Origin: Variovorax ginsengisoli
GTDB taxonomy: Bacteria; Pseudomonadota; Gammaproteobacteria; Burkholderiales; Burkholderiaceae_C
NCBI RefSeq assembly: GCF_030486595.1
Contig: NZ_JAUJZH010000023.1
Location: 1 to 64,000 of the forward strand
Reading direction: 5' to 3'
DNA length: 64,000 bases
Below the pieces are notes generated by a model. The model worked only from the letters and a program-made list of their open reading frames with translations, was not told the DNA's origin and did no database searches. The position numbers and the translations under genes were made by a program. Numbering within the stretch: the first letter of the stretch is position 1; every line of letters starts with the position of its first letter. Of the stretch, positions 53,972-62,392 are shown piece after piece.

Positions 53972-54951
53972 GCGTCGTGGAACCCCAGGCCCTGGGCAAG
54001 GTGGCGGTGCTGTTCGGCGGCAGCTCGGCCGAGCGCGAGATCTCCATCATGTCGGGCACCGGCGTGCTGGAGGCACTGCGTTCGCGCGGCGTCGATGCCC
54101 ACCCCTTCGATCCGGCCGATCGCGATCTGGCCGAACTCAGGCGCGAGGGCTTTGCCCGCTGCTTCGTCGCGCTGCACGGACGCCACGGCGAGGACGGCAC
54201 CGTGCAGGGCGCGCTCGAATTGCTCGGCATTCCCTATACCGGTTCCGGCGTCATGGCGTCGAGCGTGGCCATGGACAAGGTCATGACCAAGCGCATCTGG
54301 CAGGCAGACGGCCTGCCGACGCCGCGCTATGTGCGCCTGGCCTTCGACCAGCAGAGCCGCGAGCAGATCAACGCGGTGCCCGACGTGCTGGGCCTGCCGC
54401 TGATCGTGAAGCCGCCGCGCGAGGGTTCCTCGATCGGCGTGACCAAGGTCGAGGGCTACTCGCAGATGCAGGATGCGGTGGCGCTGGCGGTGCGCTACGA
54501 CGCCGACGTGCTGTGCGAGGAGTTCATCGAGGGCGAAGAGGTCACCTGCGCCCTGCTGGGCAGCGGCCTCGACGCCGTGGCGCTGCCGGTGGTGCGCATC
54601 GCCGCGCCCGAGGGCGCCTACGACTACCAGAACAAGTACTTCACCGACGACGTCAAGTACCACTGCCCGAGCGGCCTGCCCGAGGCCGAAGAGCACGAGA
54701 TCCGGCGCATCGCGCTGGCCGCCTACCACCAGCTCGGCTGCCGCGGCTGGGGCCGCGCCGACCTGATGATCCGGGCCAGCGACCGCAAGCCCTTCCTGCT
54801 CGAGATGAACACCTCGCCCGGCATGACCAGCCACTCGCTGGTGCCGATGTCGGCGCGGGCCGCCGGCATCGCCTACGAGGACCTCTGCCTGCGCGTGCTG
54901 GCGACGGCCTCGCTCGATTCCGGAACGCCGATCCGCAGCGAGGCGAACTGA
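53968..54951 (+). CDS. ddl: D-alanine-D-alanine ligase
   Basis: 327-residue ATP-grasp enzyme. VLFGGSSAEREISIMSG, GRHGEDGTVQGALELLG and the late LLEMNTSPGMTSHSLVP are the family signatures. The start is GTG at 53968, overlapping the murC stop (GTGA), giving VSVVEPQALGKVAVLFGG. It supplies MurF with its dipeptide. The next gene, ftsQ, starts on the last base of its stop. Confidence 0.96.
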   Translation: MSVVEPQALGKVAVLFGGSSAEREISIMSGTGVLEALRSRGVDAHPFDPADRDLAELRREGFARCFVALHGRHGEDGTVQGALELLGIPYTGSGVMASSVAMDKVMTKRIWQADGLPTPRYVRLAFDQQSREQINAVPDVLGLPLIVKPPREGSSIGVTKVEGYSQMQDAVALAVRYDADVLCEEFIEGEEVTCALLGSGLDAVALPVVRIAAPEGAYDYQNKYFTDDVKYHCPSGLPEAEEHEIRRIALAAYHQLGCRGWGRADLMIRASDRKPFLLEMNTSPGMTSHSLVPMSARAAGIAYEDLCLRVLATASLDSGTPIRSEAN

Positions 54952-55733
54952 TGGCCGACAGCATCTCCGTCCCCTTCGACGTCAAGCTCATGAACGTGCT
55001 CGCGACCCTCGTGTTCGCGCTGTTCGCGCTCATGCTGCTGGCGGCGGGCGGGTGGTGGGTGCTGCGCCAACCCTTCTTCCCGCTGGCCGGCATCAAGGTC
55101 GATGGCGAGGTCACGCACAACAACGCGGTCACCTTGCGAGCCAACGTGGCGCCGCAGCTGGCGGGCAACTTCTTCACGGTCGACCTGGCGCGCGCGCGCG
55201 CCGCCTTCGAGTCGGTGCCGTGGGTGCGCAAGGCGGTGGTGCGGCGCGAGTTCCCGAACAAGCTGCGCGCCACGCTGACCGAGCACGTGCCGGTGGCGCA
55301 CTGGGGCGACGAGGCCGGCTCGAAGCTGATCAACGGCTTCGGCGAGGTGTTCGAAGCCAACGTGGCCGAGGTCGACGACAACCTGCCGCGGCTGGACGGC
55401 CCGCCCGAGCAGGCCGGCCAGGTGCTGGGCATGTACCGGGTCCTGGCGCCGCTGTTCAAGCCCTACGACCTCGCGATCGACGAGCTCACGCTGACCGGTC
55501 GCGGCAGCTGGCGGGCGCAGCTCGACACCGGCGCCGTGCTCGAACTCGGACGTGGGCAGGGCGATGAGGTGGTGGCCCGCACAGAGCGCTTCCTGCGCAC
55601 CGTGACGCCGGTGGCGAGCCAGTACGGGCGCACGGTGGCGGCGGTCGAGGGCGCCGACCTGCGACACAACGAGGGCTATGCGCTGCGGTTGCGTGGCGTG
55701 ACGACGGTCGTTGCCGACCCGAAGAAAAAGTAG
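54951..55733 (+). CDS. ftsQ: Cell division protein FtsQ
   Basis: 260-residue bitopic divisome protein. A short cytoplasmic segment and membrane helix (LATLVFALFALMLLAAGGWW) precede the POTRA domain, FPLAGIKVDGEVTHNNAVTL and VPWVRKAVVRREFPNKLRAT, then a beta domain. It recruits FtsL and FtsB. Assigned by topology, the POTRA sequence and its place between ddl and ftsA. Confidence 0.95.
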   Translation: MADSISVPFDVKLMNVLATLVFALFALMLLAAGGWWVLRQPFFPLAGIKVDGEVTHNNAVTLRANVAPQLAGNFFTVDLARARAAFESVPWVRKAVVRREFPNKLRATLTEHVPVAHWGDEAGSKLINGFGEVFEANVAEVDDNLPRLDGPPEQAGQVLGMYRVLAPLFKPYDLAIDELTLTGRGSWRAQLDTGAVLELGRGQGDEVVARTERFLRTVTPVASQYGRTVAAVEGADLRHNEGYALRLRGVTTVVADPKKK

Positions 55734-55755
55734 AGAGAGCGAACAGAGGAAGCAC

Positions 55756-56985
55756 ATGTCCAAAGAGTACAAAGATCTCGTTGTCGGCCTCGACATCGGC
55801 ACCGCCAAGGTGATGGCGGTGGTCGCCGAGGTGCTGCCCAACGGCGAGCTCAAGCTGGCCGGGCTCGGCATCGCGCCGAGCAACGGGCTCAAGCGCGGGG
55901 TGGTGGTCAACATCGACGCCACCGTGCAGAGCATCCAGCAGGCCCTCAAGGAGGCCGAGCTGATGGCCGACTGCAAGATCAGCCGGGTCTACACGGGGAT
56001 CACCGGCAGCCACATCCGCGGCATCAATTCGAGCGGCATGGTGGCGGTGAAGGACAAGGAAGTCACGCCGGCCGACGTCGCCCGCGTGGTGGAAACGGCA
56101 CGAGCGATCAACATCTCGAGCGACCAGCGCCTGCTGCTGGTCGAGCCGCAGGAGTTCGTGATCGACGGCCAGGACGTCAAGGAGCCGATCGGCATGAGCG
56201 GCATGCGGCTGGAGGCCAAGGTGCACATCGTGACCGGTGCCCAGAGCGCGGCCGAGAACATCATCAAGTGCGTGCGCCGCTGCGGCCTCGAGGTCGACCA
56301 GCTGATGCTGAACCCGCTGGCCTCCAGCCTCGCGGTGCTGACCGAGGACGAGCGTGAACTCGGCGTGGTGCTGGTCGACATCGGCGCCGGCACCACCGAC
56401 GTCGCGATCTTCACCAACGGCGCGATCCGCCACACGGCCGTGATCCCGATCGCCGGCGACCTGATCACCAGCGACATCGCGATGGCGCTGCGCACCCCGA
56501 CCAAGGACGCCGAGGACATCAAGGTCGAGAACGGCTACGCCAAGCAGCTGCTGGCCGACCCCGACACCCAGGTCGAGGTGCCGGGCCTGGGCGACCGCGG
56601 CCCGCGCATGCTGAGCAAGCAGGCACTGGCCGGCGTGATCGAGCCGCGGATCGAGGAGATCTTCTCGCTGGTGCAGCAGGTGGTGCGCGAGTCGGGCTAC
56701 GAGGAAGTGCTGTCCTCGGGCGTAGTGCTGACCGGCGGCAGCGCCGTGATGCCGGGCATGGTCGAGCTCGGCGAGGACATCTTCCTGAAGCCGGTGCGGC
56801 GCGGCATTCCGAAGTATTCGAGCGCGCTGTCGGACATGGTCGCGCAGCCGCGTGCCGCCACCGTCATGGGCCTGCTCGAGGAGGCCCGCTATGCGCGCCT
56901 GCGCGGCTTCAAGGTGGCGCAGAAGAACGGCTCGGTCAAGACCGCGTTCGGGCGCTTCAAGGACTTCATCGTGGGGAACTTCTGA
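55756..56985 (+). CDS. ftsA: Cell division protein FtsA
   Basis: 409-residue actin-like protein that tethers FtsZ to the membrane. Nucleotide-binding motifs VVGLDIGTAKVMAVVAEV and VVLVDIGAGTTDVAIF are intact, and the C-terminal segment FKDFIVGNF is the amphipathic membrane helix. RBS AGAGGA precedes ATG 55756; a 22-nt gap separates it from ftsQ. Confidence 0.97.
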   Translation: MSKEYKDLVVGLDIGTAKVMAVVAEVLPNGELKLAGLGIAPSNGLKRGVVVNIDATVQSIQQALKEAELMADCKISRVYTGITGSHIRGINSSGMVAVKDKEVTPADVARVVETARAINISSDQRLLLVEPQEFVIDGQDVKEPIGMSGMRLEAKVHIVTGAQSAAENIIKCVRRCGLEVDQLMLNPLASSLAVLTEDERELGVVLVDIGAGTTDVAIFTNGAIRHTAVIPIAGDLITSDIAMALRTPTKDAEDIKVENGYAKQLLADPDTQVEVPGLGDRGPRMLSKQALAGVIEPRIEEIFSLVQQVVRESGYEEVLSSGVVLTGGSAVMPGMVELGEDIFLKPVRRGIPKYSSALSDMVAQPRAATVMGLLEEARYARLRGFKVAQKNGSVKTAFGRFKDFIVGNF

Positions 56986-57147
56986 CATGACCCCCCACCG
57001 TCTCTGGCTGGCGCGGGGCAGTCCCCCGCTGCATTTCAACGAGCGATGGCGGCGAACCGGACCTCCGCCCTGACCGCGCTCAACTGCATACCCACAACAA
57101 ATTCATTCATCAATAAACGGCAACTGCAAATTCAAGGAGTCAGAAAA
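56986..57147 (+). promoter_or_regulatory. ftsA-ftsZ intergenic leader
   Basis: 162 nt without a credible gene. The first half is GC-rich with CCCCCCA and a GGGGCAGTCCCC stem-loop; the second half is AT-rich, unusual for this cluster, and ends in AAGGAG (57134-57139), a strong ribosome-binding site for ftsZ. It may hold a separate ftsZ promoter, but no clear -35/-10 pair is seen. Confidence 0.35.
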
Positions 57148-58353
57148 ATGGCTATCGAAATGATCGAGATCGAAGAGTTCAACCAGGGCACCCAGATCAA
57201 GGTGATCGGCGTCGGCGGCGGCGGCGGCAACGCGGTCGCCCACATGATGGAGCGCGGCGTGCAAGGGGTGCAGTTCGTCTGCGCCAACACCGATGCCCAG
57301 GCGCTGTCGCGCAGCAACGCCCACAAGACGATCCAGCTCGGTACCAACGGCCTGGGCGCCGGCAGCAAGCCCGAGAAGGGCCGCGACGCCGCCGAAGCCG
57401 CGATCGACGACATCCGCGAATCGATCGCCGGCGCGCACATGCTGTTCATCACGGCCGGCATGGGCGGCGGCACGGGCACCGGCGCGGCGCCCGTGATCGC
57501 GCGCATCGCCAAGGAGATGGGCATCCTCACGGTGGGCGTGGTGACCAAGCCCTTCGACTGGGAAGGCGGCCGCCGGATGACCAATGCCGACCAGGGCCTG
57601 GCCGAGCTCGAGGCCAACGTCGACTCGCTGATCGTGGTGCTCAACGAGAAGCTGCTCGACGTGCTCGGCGAGGACGTGACGCAGGACGAGGCCTTCGCGC
57701 ATGCCAACGACGTGCTGAAGAACGCGGTCGGCGGCATCTCGGAGATCATCAACGAATACGGCGGCGTCAACGTCGACTTCGAAGACGTCCGCACCGTGAT
57801 GGGCGAACCCGGCAAGGCGATGATGGGCACGGCTGCGGCCAGCGGCCCGGACCGCGCCCGCATCGCCGCCGAGCAGGCCGTGGCCTGCCCGCTGCTCGAA
57901 GGCATCGACCTGTCGGGCGCCAAGGGCGTGCTGGTGCTGGTGACGGCCTCGAAGTCTTCGCTCAAGCTGAGCGAATCGAAGCTCGCGATGAACACCATCC
58001 GCGCCTACGCATCGCCGGACGCGCACGTGATCTACGGCGCCGCCTACGACGACGCCCTCGGCGACGAGATGCGCGTCACCGTGGTGGCCACCGGCCTGTC
58101 GCGCCAGGATGCACGCCGCCAGGCACCGACGCTCGAAGTGATCCGCACCGGCACCGACAACATCGCGTTCACCGTGCCGACCCTCGGTACCGGCACCGGC
58201 CACGCCGCCAGCCAGCCGAACTACGACGGCATGGCGGTGCCCAGCGTGTGGCGCACCAACCGCACCATGGCCGCGGCCAAGGTCGATGCGCTGTCGTCGG
58301 GCGGCATGGACGATTTCGAGATCCCGGCTTTCCTGCGCCGCCAGGCCGACTGA
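57148..58353 (+). CDS. ftsZ: Cell division protein FtsZ
   Basis: 401-residue tubulin-like GTPase that forms the division ring. The GTP signature G106-GGTGTG112 is intact, and KVIGVGGGGGNAVAHM opens the fold. The C-terminal peptide DDFEIPAFLRRQAD is the conserved FtsA/ZipA-binding tail after a short linker. The start is ATG 57148, chosen for the upstream AAGGAG; the longer in-frame start at 57046 has no ribosome-binding site. Confidence 0.98.
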   Translation: MAIEMIEIEEFNQGTQIKVIGVGGGGGNAVAHMMERGVQGVQFVCANTDAQALSRSNAHKTIQLGTNGLGAGSKPEKGRDAAEAAIDDIRESIAGAHMLFITAGMGGGTGTGAAPVIARIAKEMGILTVGVVTKPFDWEGGRRMTNADQGLAELEANVDSLIVVLNEKLLDVLGEDVTQDEAFAHANDVLKNAVGGISEIINEYGGVNVDFEDVRTVMGEPGKAMMGTAAASGPDRARIAAEQAVACPLLEGIDLSGAKGVLVLVTASKSSLKLSESKLAMNTIRAYASPDAHVIYGAAYDDALGDEMRVTVVATGLSRQDARRQAPTLEVIRTGTDNIAFTVPTLGTGTGHAASQPNYDGMAVPSVWRTNRTMAAAKVDALSSGGMDDFEIPAFLRRQAD

Positions 58354-58420
58354 GGCCTGCCGGGGTGACGGCTATCGGGGACATAGCGAGGCGTGCGGCG
58401 CTGCGGACGGCGCGCGCCTC

Positions 58421-58426
58421 TAAAAT
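58421..58426 (+). promoter_or_regulatory. -10 element for lpxC, leaderless geometry
   Basis: TAAAAT ends 7 nt before GTG 58434. No -35 is seen 16-18 bp upstream. If real, transcripts begin at the GTG, which excludes the ATG at 58425. Confidence 0.4.
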
Positions 58427-58433
58427 GCCCTCC

Positions 58434-59357
58434 GTGCTGTCCCAACGAACCCTCAAGTCGATCACCCGCGCCGTTGGCGTGGGGCTGCACAGCGGCCAGC
58501 GGGTCGAGCTCACCTTGCGGCCCGCACCGGTCGACCACGGCATCGTGTTCCGCCGGGTCGACCTGCCGGAGCCGGTCGAGATCGCGATGACGGCCGAGTC
58601 GGTGACCGACACCCGGCTGGCGTCGACCGTCTCGGCGGGCGGCGCCAAGGTCCAGACCGTCGAGCACTTGATGTCGGCCTGCGCCGGCCTGGGCATCGAC
58701 AACCTGCTGATCGACATCACGGCCGACGAGGTGCCGATCCTCGATGGTTCGGCATCGTCCTTCGTCTTCCTGCTGCAGAGCGCTGGCATCCAGCCGCAGG
58801 CGGCGCCGCGGCGCTTCATCCGGGTGAACAAACCGGTCGAAGTGCGCGAAGGCGAAGGCGCGGATGCCAAGTGGGCGCGGCTCGAGCCCTACCATGGTTA
58901 CAAGCTCAGTTTCGAGATCGACTTCGACCACCGGGTGGTCAACTCGACCGGCCAGCGGGTCGAGTTCGACCTCGGCAGCGGCTCCTACAGCCGCGACATC
59001 GCACGCGCGCGCACCTTCGGGTTCACCAAGGAAGTCGAGTACATGCGTTCCAAGGGCCTGGCGCTCGGCGGCGGGCTCGACAACGCGATCGTGATGGACG
59101 ACACCAAGGTGCTCAATGCCGGCGGGCTGCGCTACGACGACGAATTCGTCAAGCACAAGATCCTCGACGCGATGGGCGACCTGTACGTCATCGGGCGGCC
59201 CCTGCTGGCCGCCTACAGCGCCTTTCGCTCCGGCCATGCGCTCAACAACAAGCTGCTGCGCGAGCTGCTCGCCCATCCGGATGCCTACGAGGTCGTGACC
59301 TTCGACGACGAGAAGCGGGCCCCGGCCGGCTTCGCCGAAGTCGCGCGCGCCTGGTAG
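58434..59357 (+). CDS. lpxC: UDP-3-O-acyl-N-acetylglucosamine deacetylase
   Basis: 307-residue zinc deacetylase committing UDP-GlcNAc derivatives to lipid A. Zinc ligands are in VEHLMSACAG (His) and FVKHKILDAMGDLY (His and Asp), and GVGLHSGQRVELTLRPA opens the fold. GTG 58434 (VLSQRTLKSITRAVGVG) matches the family N-terminus; an ATG 9 nt earlier is possible but overlaps the putative -10. It is the last recognisable dcw cluster gene. Confidence 0.97.
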   Translation: MLSQRTLKSITRAVGVGLHSGQRVELTLRPAPVDHGIVFRRVDLPEPVEIAMTAESVTDTRLASTVSAGGAKVQTVEHLMSACAGLGIDNLLIDITADEVPILDGSASSFVFLLQSAGIQPQAAPRRFIRVNKPVEVREGEGADAKWARLEPYHGYKLSFEIDFDHRVVNSTGQRVEFDLGSGSYSRDIARARTFGFTKEVEYMRSKGLALGGGLDNAIVMDDTKVLNAGGLRYDDEFVKHKILDAMGDLYVIGRPLLAAYSAFRSGHALNNKLLRELLAHPDAYEVVTFDDEKRAPAGFAEVARAW

Positions 59358-59370
59358 CGCAGCGGCGCCG

Positions 59371-59547
59371 ATGCTGCTGTTCCGCTGGGCCATCCTGCTG
59401 CTGCTGCTGGTGGCCGGCGTCTCGTTCGCGTTCTACGCCGGCACCGGGCAGCTCAAGTACCGGCGCTTCGGCTGGATCGTGCTCAAGTGGACGCTGCTGG
59501 CGGCCTTCGGTTTCTTTGCGGTGCTGATCGCCGAGCGGGCCTTCTGA
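59371..59547 (+). CDS. Small two-helix membrane protein
   Basis: 58 residues, starting MLLFRWAILLLLLVAGVSFA at 59371 and ending ERAF at 59547. Two hydrophobic helices (about 4-22 and 37-53) flank a polar turn GTGQLKYRRFGW. It is 13 nt after lpxC and probably co-transcribed. Not recognised; codon use is like its neighbours, which supports a real gene. Its stop codon is the first base triplet of the family A repeat array. Confidence 0.7.
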   Translation: MLLFRWAILLLLLVAGVSFAFYAGTGQLKYRRFGWIVLKWTLLAAFGFFAVLIAERAF

Positions 59548-59766
59548 GACCTTGCGGGACTTCCTGGGACCTTGCGGGACTTCCTGGGACCTTGCGGGAC
59601 AAACCAAGAAACTGCGCAGCAGTTTTCGCTCTGTCCTCGACCTCGTGAGACCTTGCGGGACAAACCAAGAAACTGCGCAGCAGTTTTTGCTCTGTCCTCG
59701 ACCTCGTGAGACCTTGCGGGACAGATCAAGAAACTGCGCAGCAGTTTTTGCTCTGTCCTCAACTGA
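59545..59766 (+). repeat. Tandem array of family A repeats
   Basis: Two 20-bp partial units start at 59545 and 59565 (T-G-A/G-GGACCTTGCGGGACTTCC pattern), then full units at 59585, 59646 and 59707 with a 61-bp period. The last ends CTCAACTGA at 59766, 7 nt before the ruvC stop codon. Each full unit carries the AAACTGC-GCA-GCAGTTT hairpin. The array lies between convergent genes. Confidence 0.93.
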
Positions 59767-59773
59767 TCAGATC

Positions 59774-60322
59774 TCAGCGCGTCCGGCCGTCCCGATAGCG
59801 CCCACTCGTGCTGCGCCCCAGCACGGTCGCCTGCCCGAGCCGCGCCAGCGACGCGCCCACGTGGGCATGCGTGATCGCGATGCCGAGTGCGTCGGCCGCA
59901 TCGCTGCCCGGCAGCCCCGGCAGATGTAGCAGCCGCTTGACCATCTCCTGGACCTGCGCCTTGGCGGCCCGCCCGTGGCCCGCCACGGCCTGCTTCATCT
60001 GCAGTGCCGTGTATTCCGACACCGCGAGATCGCGGGTCACCAGGGCCGTGAGGCAGGCGCCGCGGGCCTGGCCCAGCAGCAGCGTGGACTGCGGATTGAC
60101 GTTGACGAAGACGATCTCGACCGCGGCCGCGTCGGGCTGGTAGCGCGCCGCCAGTTCGCCGATGCCGTCGAACAGCACCTTCAGCCGCGCCGGCAGCTCG
60201 CCGGTGCCGAGGTGGCGGGTGCTGATGGTGCCGCTGGCGACATAGCGCAGCGCGTGGCCGTCGACGTCGACCACGCCGAAGCCGGTGGTCTGCAGTCCGG
60301 GGTCGATGCCGAGGATGCGCAT
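59774..60322 (-). CDS. ruvC: Holliday junction endonuclease RuvC
   Basis: 182-residue resolvase that cuts recombination intermediates with RuvAB. The acidic catalytic residues are D7 in LGIDPGLQTTGFG, E in AAVEIVFVNVNPQS, and D residues in GSDAADALGIAI. Length and motifs are normal. The start at 60322 gives MRILGIDPG. No LexA box was recognised upstream; that region holds a family B repeat. Confidence 0.97.
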   Translation of the reverse strand: MRILGIDPGLQTTGFGVVDVDGHALRYVASGTISTRHLGTGELPARLKVLFDGIGELAARYQPDAAAVEIVFVNVNPQSTLLLGQARGACLTALVTRDLAVSEYTALQMKQAVAGHGRAAKAQVQEMVKRLLHLPGLPGSDAADALGIAITHAHVGASLARLGQATVLGRSTSGRYRDGRTR

Positions 60323-60419
60323 CTCAACTCTCCATGGCGTACGGTGCCGCCAGCATTGCCCGAAACCGAAGCACGCTCACCGATCGAACGGCCGCGGAGC
60401 AGGCCATGCCAGGGCACCC

Positions 60420-60511
60420 GCGGAACCGGCTTTGCCGGGCCGCTGGGTGCGCCCCCTTGAGGGGGTTGGCGAAGCGACACGAAGTGCGCGAAGCTTGGGG
60501 GAGTTTCATCA
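60420..60511 (-). repeat. Dispersed repeat, family B (copy 2)
   Basis: Minus strand, opening TGATGAAACTCCCCCA with the stop codon of the cdsA-like gene, then CACTTCGTGT and CCCCCTCAAGGGGG. The block order matches copy 1 at 42080-42171. The rest of the 186-nt gap to ruvC (60323-60419) is GC-rich with further small stems and no gene. Confidence 0.7.
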
Positions 60512-61573
60512 CACCTGGAAGTACCAGCGCACGGCGTGGAAGAAAACGGGCGCCGCGAAACACAGCGCATCGACCCGGTCGAGCAGGCCGTTGGCACCGG
60601 TCACGCCGACGCCGCGCCGGCCCCAGTTCGGAATGCCGCGATCGCGCTTGAGCGCCTTCATCACGAGATGGCCCATCGAGCCGGCCACGCAGGCGATCAG
60701 CGACATCGCGAAGGCCTGGCCGAACTTGAACGGCGTGATGAAGGAGAACAGGCCGCCGACCACGCCCGCGATCGCCATGCCGAGCGCCCAGCTGGTCCAG
60801 TTGAAGCTGCGGCTGACGTTCGGGGCGAAGGGCGGCTGCATGAACAGCCGATGCCGGATCGCGCCCAGCAGGCCCGGCATGCGCTCGGCTGCCGGCGCGC
60901 CCTCGTCCGGCATCGCCTTGCGTCGCGACACCAGGTGCTGCACCAGCATGCAGCTCTGGACCACGATCACCAGGAAGAAGACCAGGAAGGCGCTCTTGCC
61001 CTCGTAGCCCGGAAAGGACAGCAGCAGCAGGGCCGGCACGTGGCTCATGCCGTAGACGCAGACCATGATGCCCCATTGCAGCTTGGCGTTGCGCTCGAGG
61101 AAGTGGCTCGGGTCGTCGGCCAGCGCGCTCACGACCGGGATGGCGAGGAACACGTAGACCGGGATGAACACCGTGAAGAGGTCGAAGTGGGCGGTCGCCA
61201 CCAGCCAGAACTGGATCGGCAGCACCACGAAGAAAGCCAGGATCAGGCTGCGATGGTCGCCGCGCCGGGTCGGCGAGAGCGTGATGAACTCGCGCAGCGC
61301 CAGGAAGGCGATCAGTGCGAACAGCAGGGTCGCCACCCGTTCGCCCAGGGCCCAGCCGATCCAGAACACCACCACCATGAACCAGGTGGTGTTCAGCAGC
61401 GCGCGGAAATGCCGCAGCTCGCGCTGCCAGATCTCGTCGTGGACCGGGTTGCGGCGCTCCTTGAAGCTCAGCAGGAAGGCGACGGTACTGACGATGAACA
61501 GCAGGCCGAAGACAATGACGAACAGGGCCGCGACCTGGTGCGTCGGGGAAAGGCTGCGCAGGTAGTTGTTCAT
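60509..61573 (-). CDS. CdsA-like phosphatidate cytidylyltransferase (YnbB type)
   Basis: 354-residue polytopic membrane protein of the CDP-diglyceride synthase family. The C-terminal signature is KALKRDRGIPNWGRRG and TGANGLLDRVDAL, matching the S-x-K-R-D-x-K-D ... DRVD pattern in its YnbB-like version. About eight hydrophobic segments are visible. It starts on the base after the stop of the PlsC-like gene (TAGATG), so phosphatidate made upstream would be its substrate. YnbB-like proteins are usually second copies beside a housekeeping CdsA; none other is in this window. Confidence 0.85.
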   Translation of the reverse strand: MNNYLRSLSPTHQVAALFVIVFGLLFIVSTVAFLLSFKERRNPVHDEIWQRELRHFRALLNTTWFMVVVFWIGWALGERVATLLFALIAFLALREFITLSPTRRGDHRSLILAFFVVLPIQFWLVATAHFDLFTVFIPVYVFLAIPVVSALADDPSHFLERNAKLQWGIMVCVYGMSHVPALLLLSFPGYEGKSAFLVFFLVIVVQSCMLVQHLVSRRKAMPDEGAPAAERMPGLLGAIRHRLFMQPPFAPNVSRSFNWTSWALGMAIAGVVGGLFSFITPFKFGQAFAMSLIACVAGSMGHLVMKALKRDRGIPNWGRRGVGVTGANGLLDRVDALCFAAPVFFHAVRWYFQV

Positions 61574-62368
61574 CTAGACGTTCCGCAGCGCCACCACGGC
61601 CTCGCGCGCCCGGTCGAGAAAGGGCCGGCGTTCCTCGCCCTCCTCGAGCTCGATCGGCGCGCCGAAAGTGACCGAACACAGGATCGGCACCGGCACCACC
61701 TCGCCTTTTGGCATCACGCGCTGCACGTTGTCGATCCAGGCCGGCACCAGCACGACCTCGGGGAACATCTGGGCCAGCGTGAACAGCCCCGACTTGAATT
61801 TCTGCGGTTCACCCGTGTGGCCGCGCGTGCCCTCGGGAAAGATGATGATCGAGTAGCCGCCCTGCAGCGCTTCGATCAGCGGCTGCAGCGGCGCCAGCGC
61901 TTCATCGCTACCTGGCGGCGCGAGCGGCGAAGGCTCCGGTTCGGAGGCCGGCTGCGACAGCGGAATCTCGAACTGCGCGCCGGCGGGCTCGGCCGCGGCG
62001 AATGCGACAGGCGCCTCGTCGAGCGAGGGTTCGATACGGACCGCGGGCGGTGGCTCGGGCGGTGCCGGCGGCACCACCGGCGCGCCGCCGCCGCGCTCGA
62101 CATAGATCGCATGGAACACCTCGGTCGTGATCCAGCGCTTGAAGGGCGTGTTGGCCCAGTAGTCGCGCGCCGCGATCGGCCGCGTGATGCCGCGCAGTTC
62201 CTCGGGCAGGGCAGCCCAGATCATCACGAGGTCGAGATGGCTCTGGTGGTTGGCGAAGTAGATGCGCTGCTCGGCCTTGGGCGGGCAGCCCCACCAGCGC
62301 GCCTGGGCGCCGGTGAGCAGCCGGATCAGGCCCAGCAATCCCCACCCCGTGAACTTTGCAAGCAACAT
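61574..62368 (-). CDS. PlsC-like 1-acyl-glycerol-3-phosphate acyltransferase
   Basis: 264 residues. Acyltransferase block I is H41-QSHL-D46 (NHQSHLD) and block III is FPEGTRGHTGEP. Between them lies an unusual Pro/Ala/Glu-rich insertion of about 60 residues (near 98-165), containing PPAPPEPPP. The catalytic blocks are intact, so the insertion is likely a surface loop. The gene is directly upstream of the CdsA-like gene, giving a small phospholipid module. Start ATG 62368 has a TATCAT box 7 nt before it. Confidence 0.83.
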   Translation of the reverse strand: MLLAKFTGWGLLGLIRLLTGAQARWWGCPPKAEQRIYFANHQSHLDLVMIWAALPEELRGITRPIAARDYWANTPFKRWITTEVFHAIYVERGGGAPVVPPAPPEPPPAVRIEPSLDEAPVAFAAAEPAGAQFEIPLSQPASEPEPSPLAPPGSDEALAPLQPLIEALQGGYSIIIFPEGTRGHTGEPQKFKSGLFTLAQMFPEVVLVPAWIDNVQRVMPKGEVVPVPILCSVTFGAPIELEEGEERRPFLDRAREAVVALRNV

Positions 62369-62375
62369 GGTCCCG

Positions 62376-62381
62376 ATGATA
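62376..62381 (-). promoter_or_regulatory. -10 element for the plsC-like gene, leaderless geometry
   Basis: TATCAT on the minus strand ends 7 nt before ATG 62368. No -35 is visible at the standard spacing. Confidence 0.4.
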
Positions 62382-62392
62382 CGGGGCGGTCC

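Noticed and set aside
56986..57060. Possible third copy of the family B repeat after ftsA
   Set aside because: It begins TGACATGACCCCCCAC, but lacks CACTTCGTGT and the CCCCC/GGGGG block order; similarity is too weak.
59545..59766. CRISPR array
   Set aside because: The units are contiguous 61-bp repeats without unique spacers, and no cas genes are present.
60323..60419. LexA box or promoter for ruvC
   Set aside because: No CTGT-N8-ACAG pattern or convincing -10/-35 was found in the gap.
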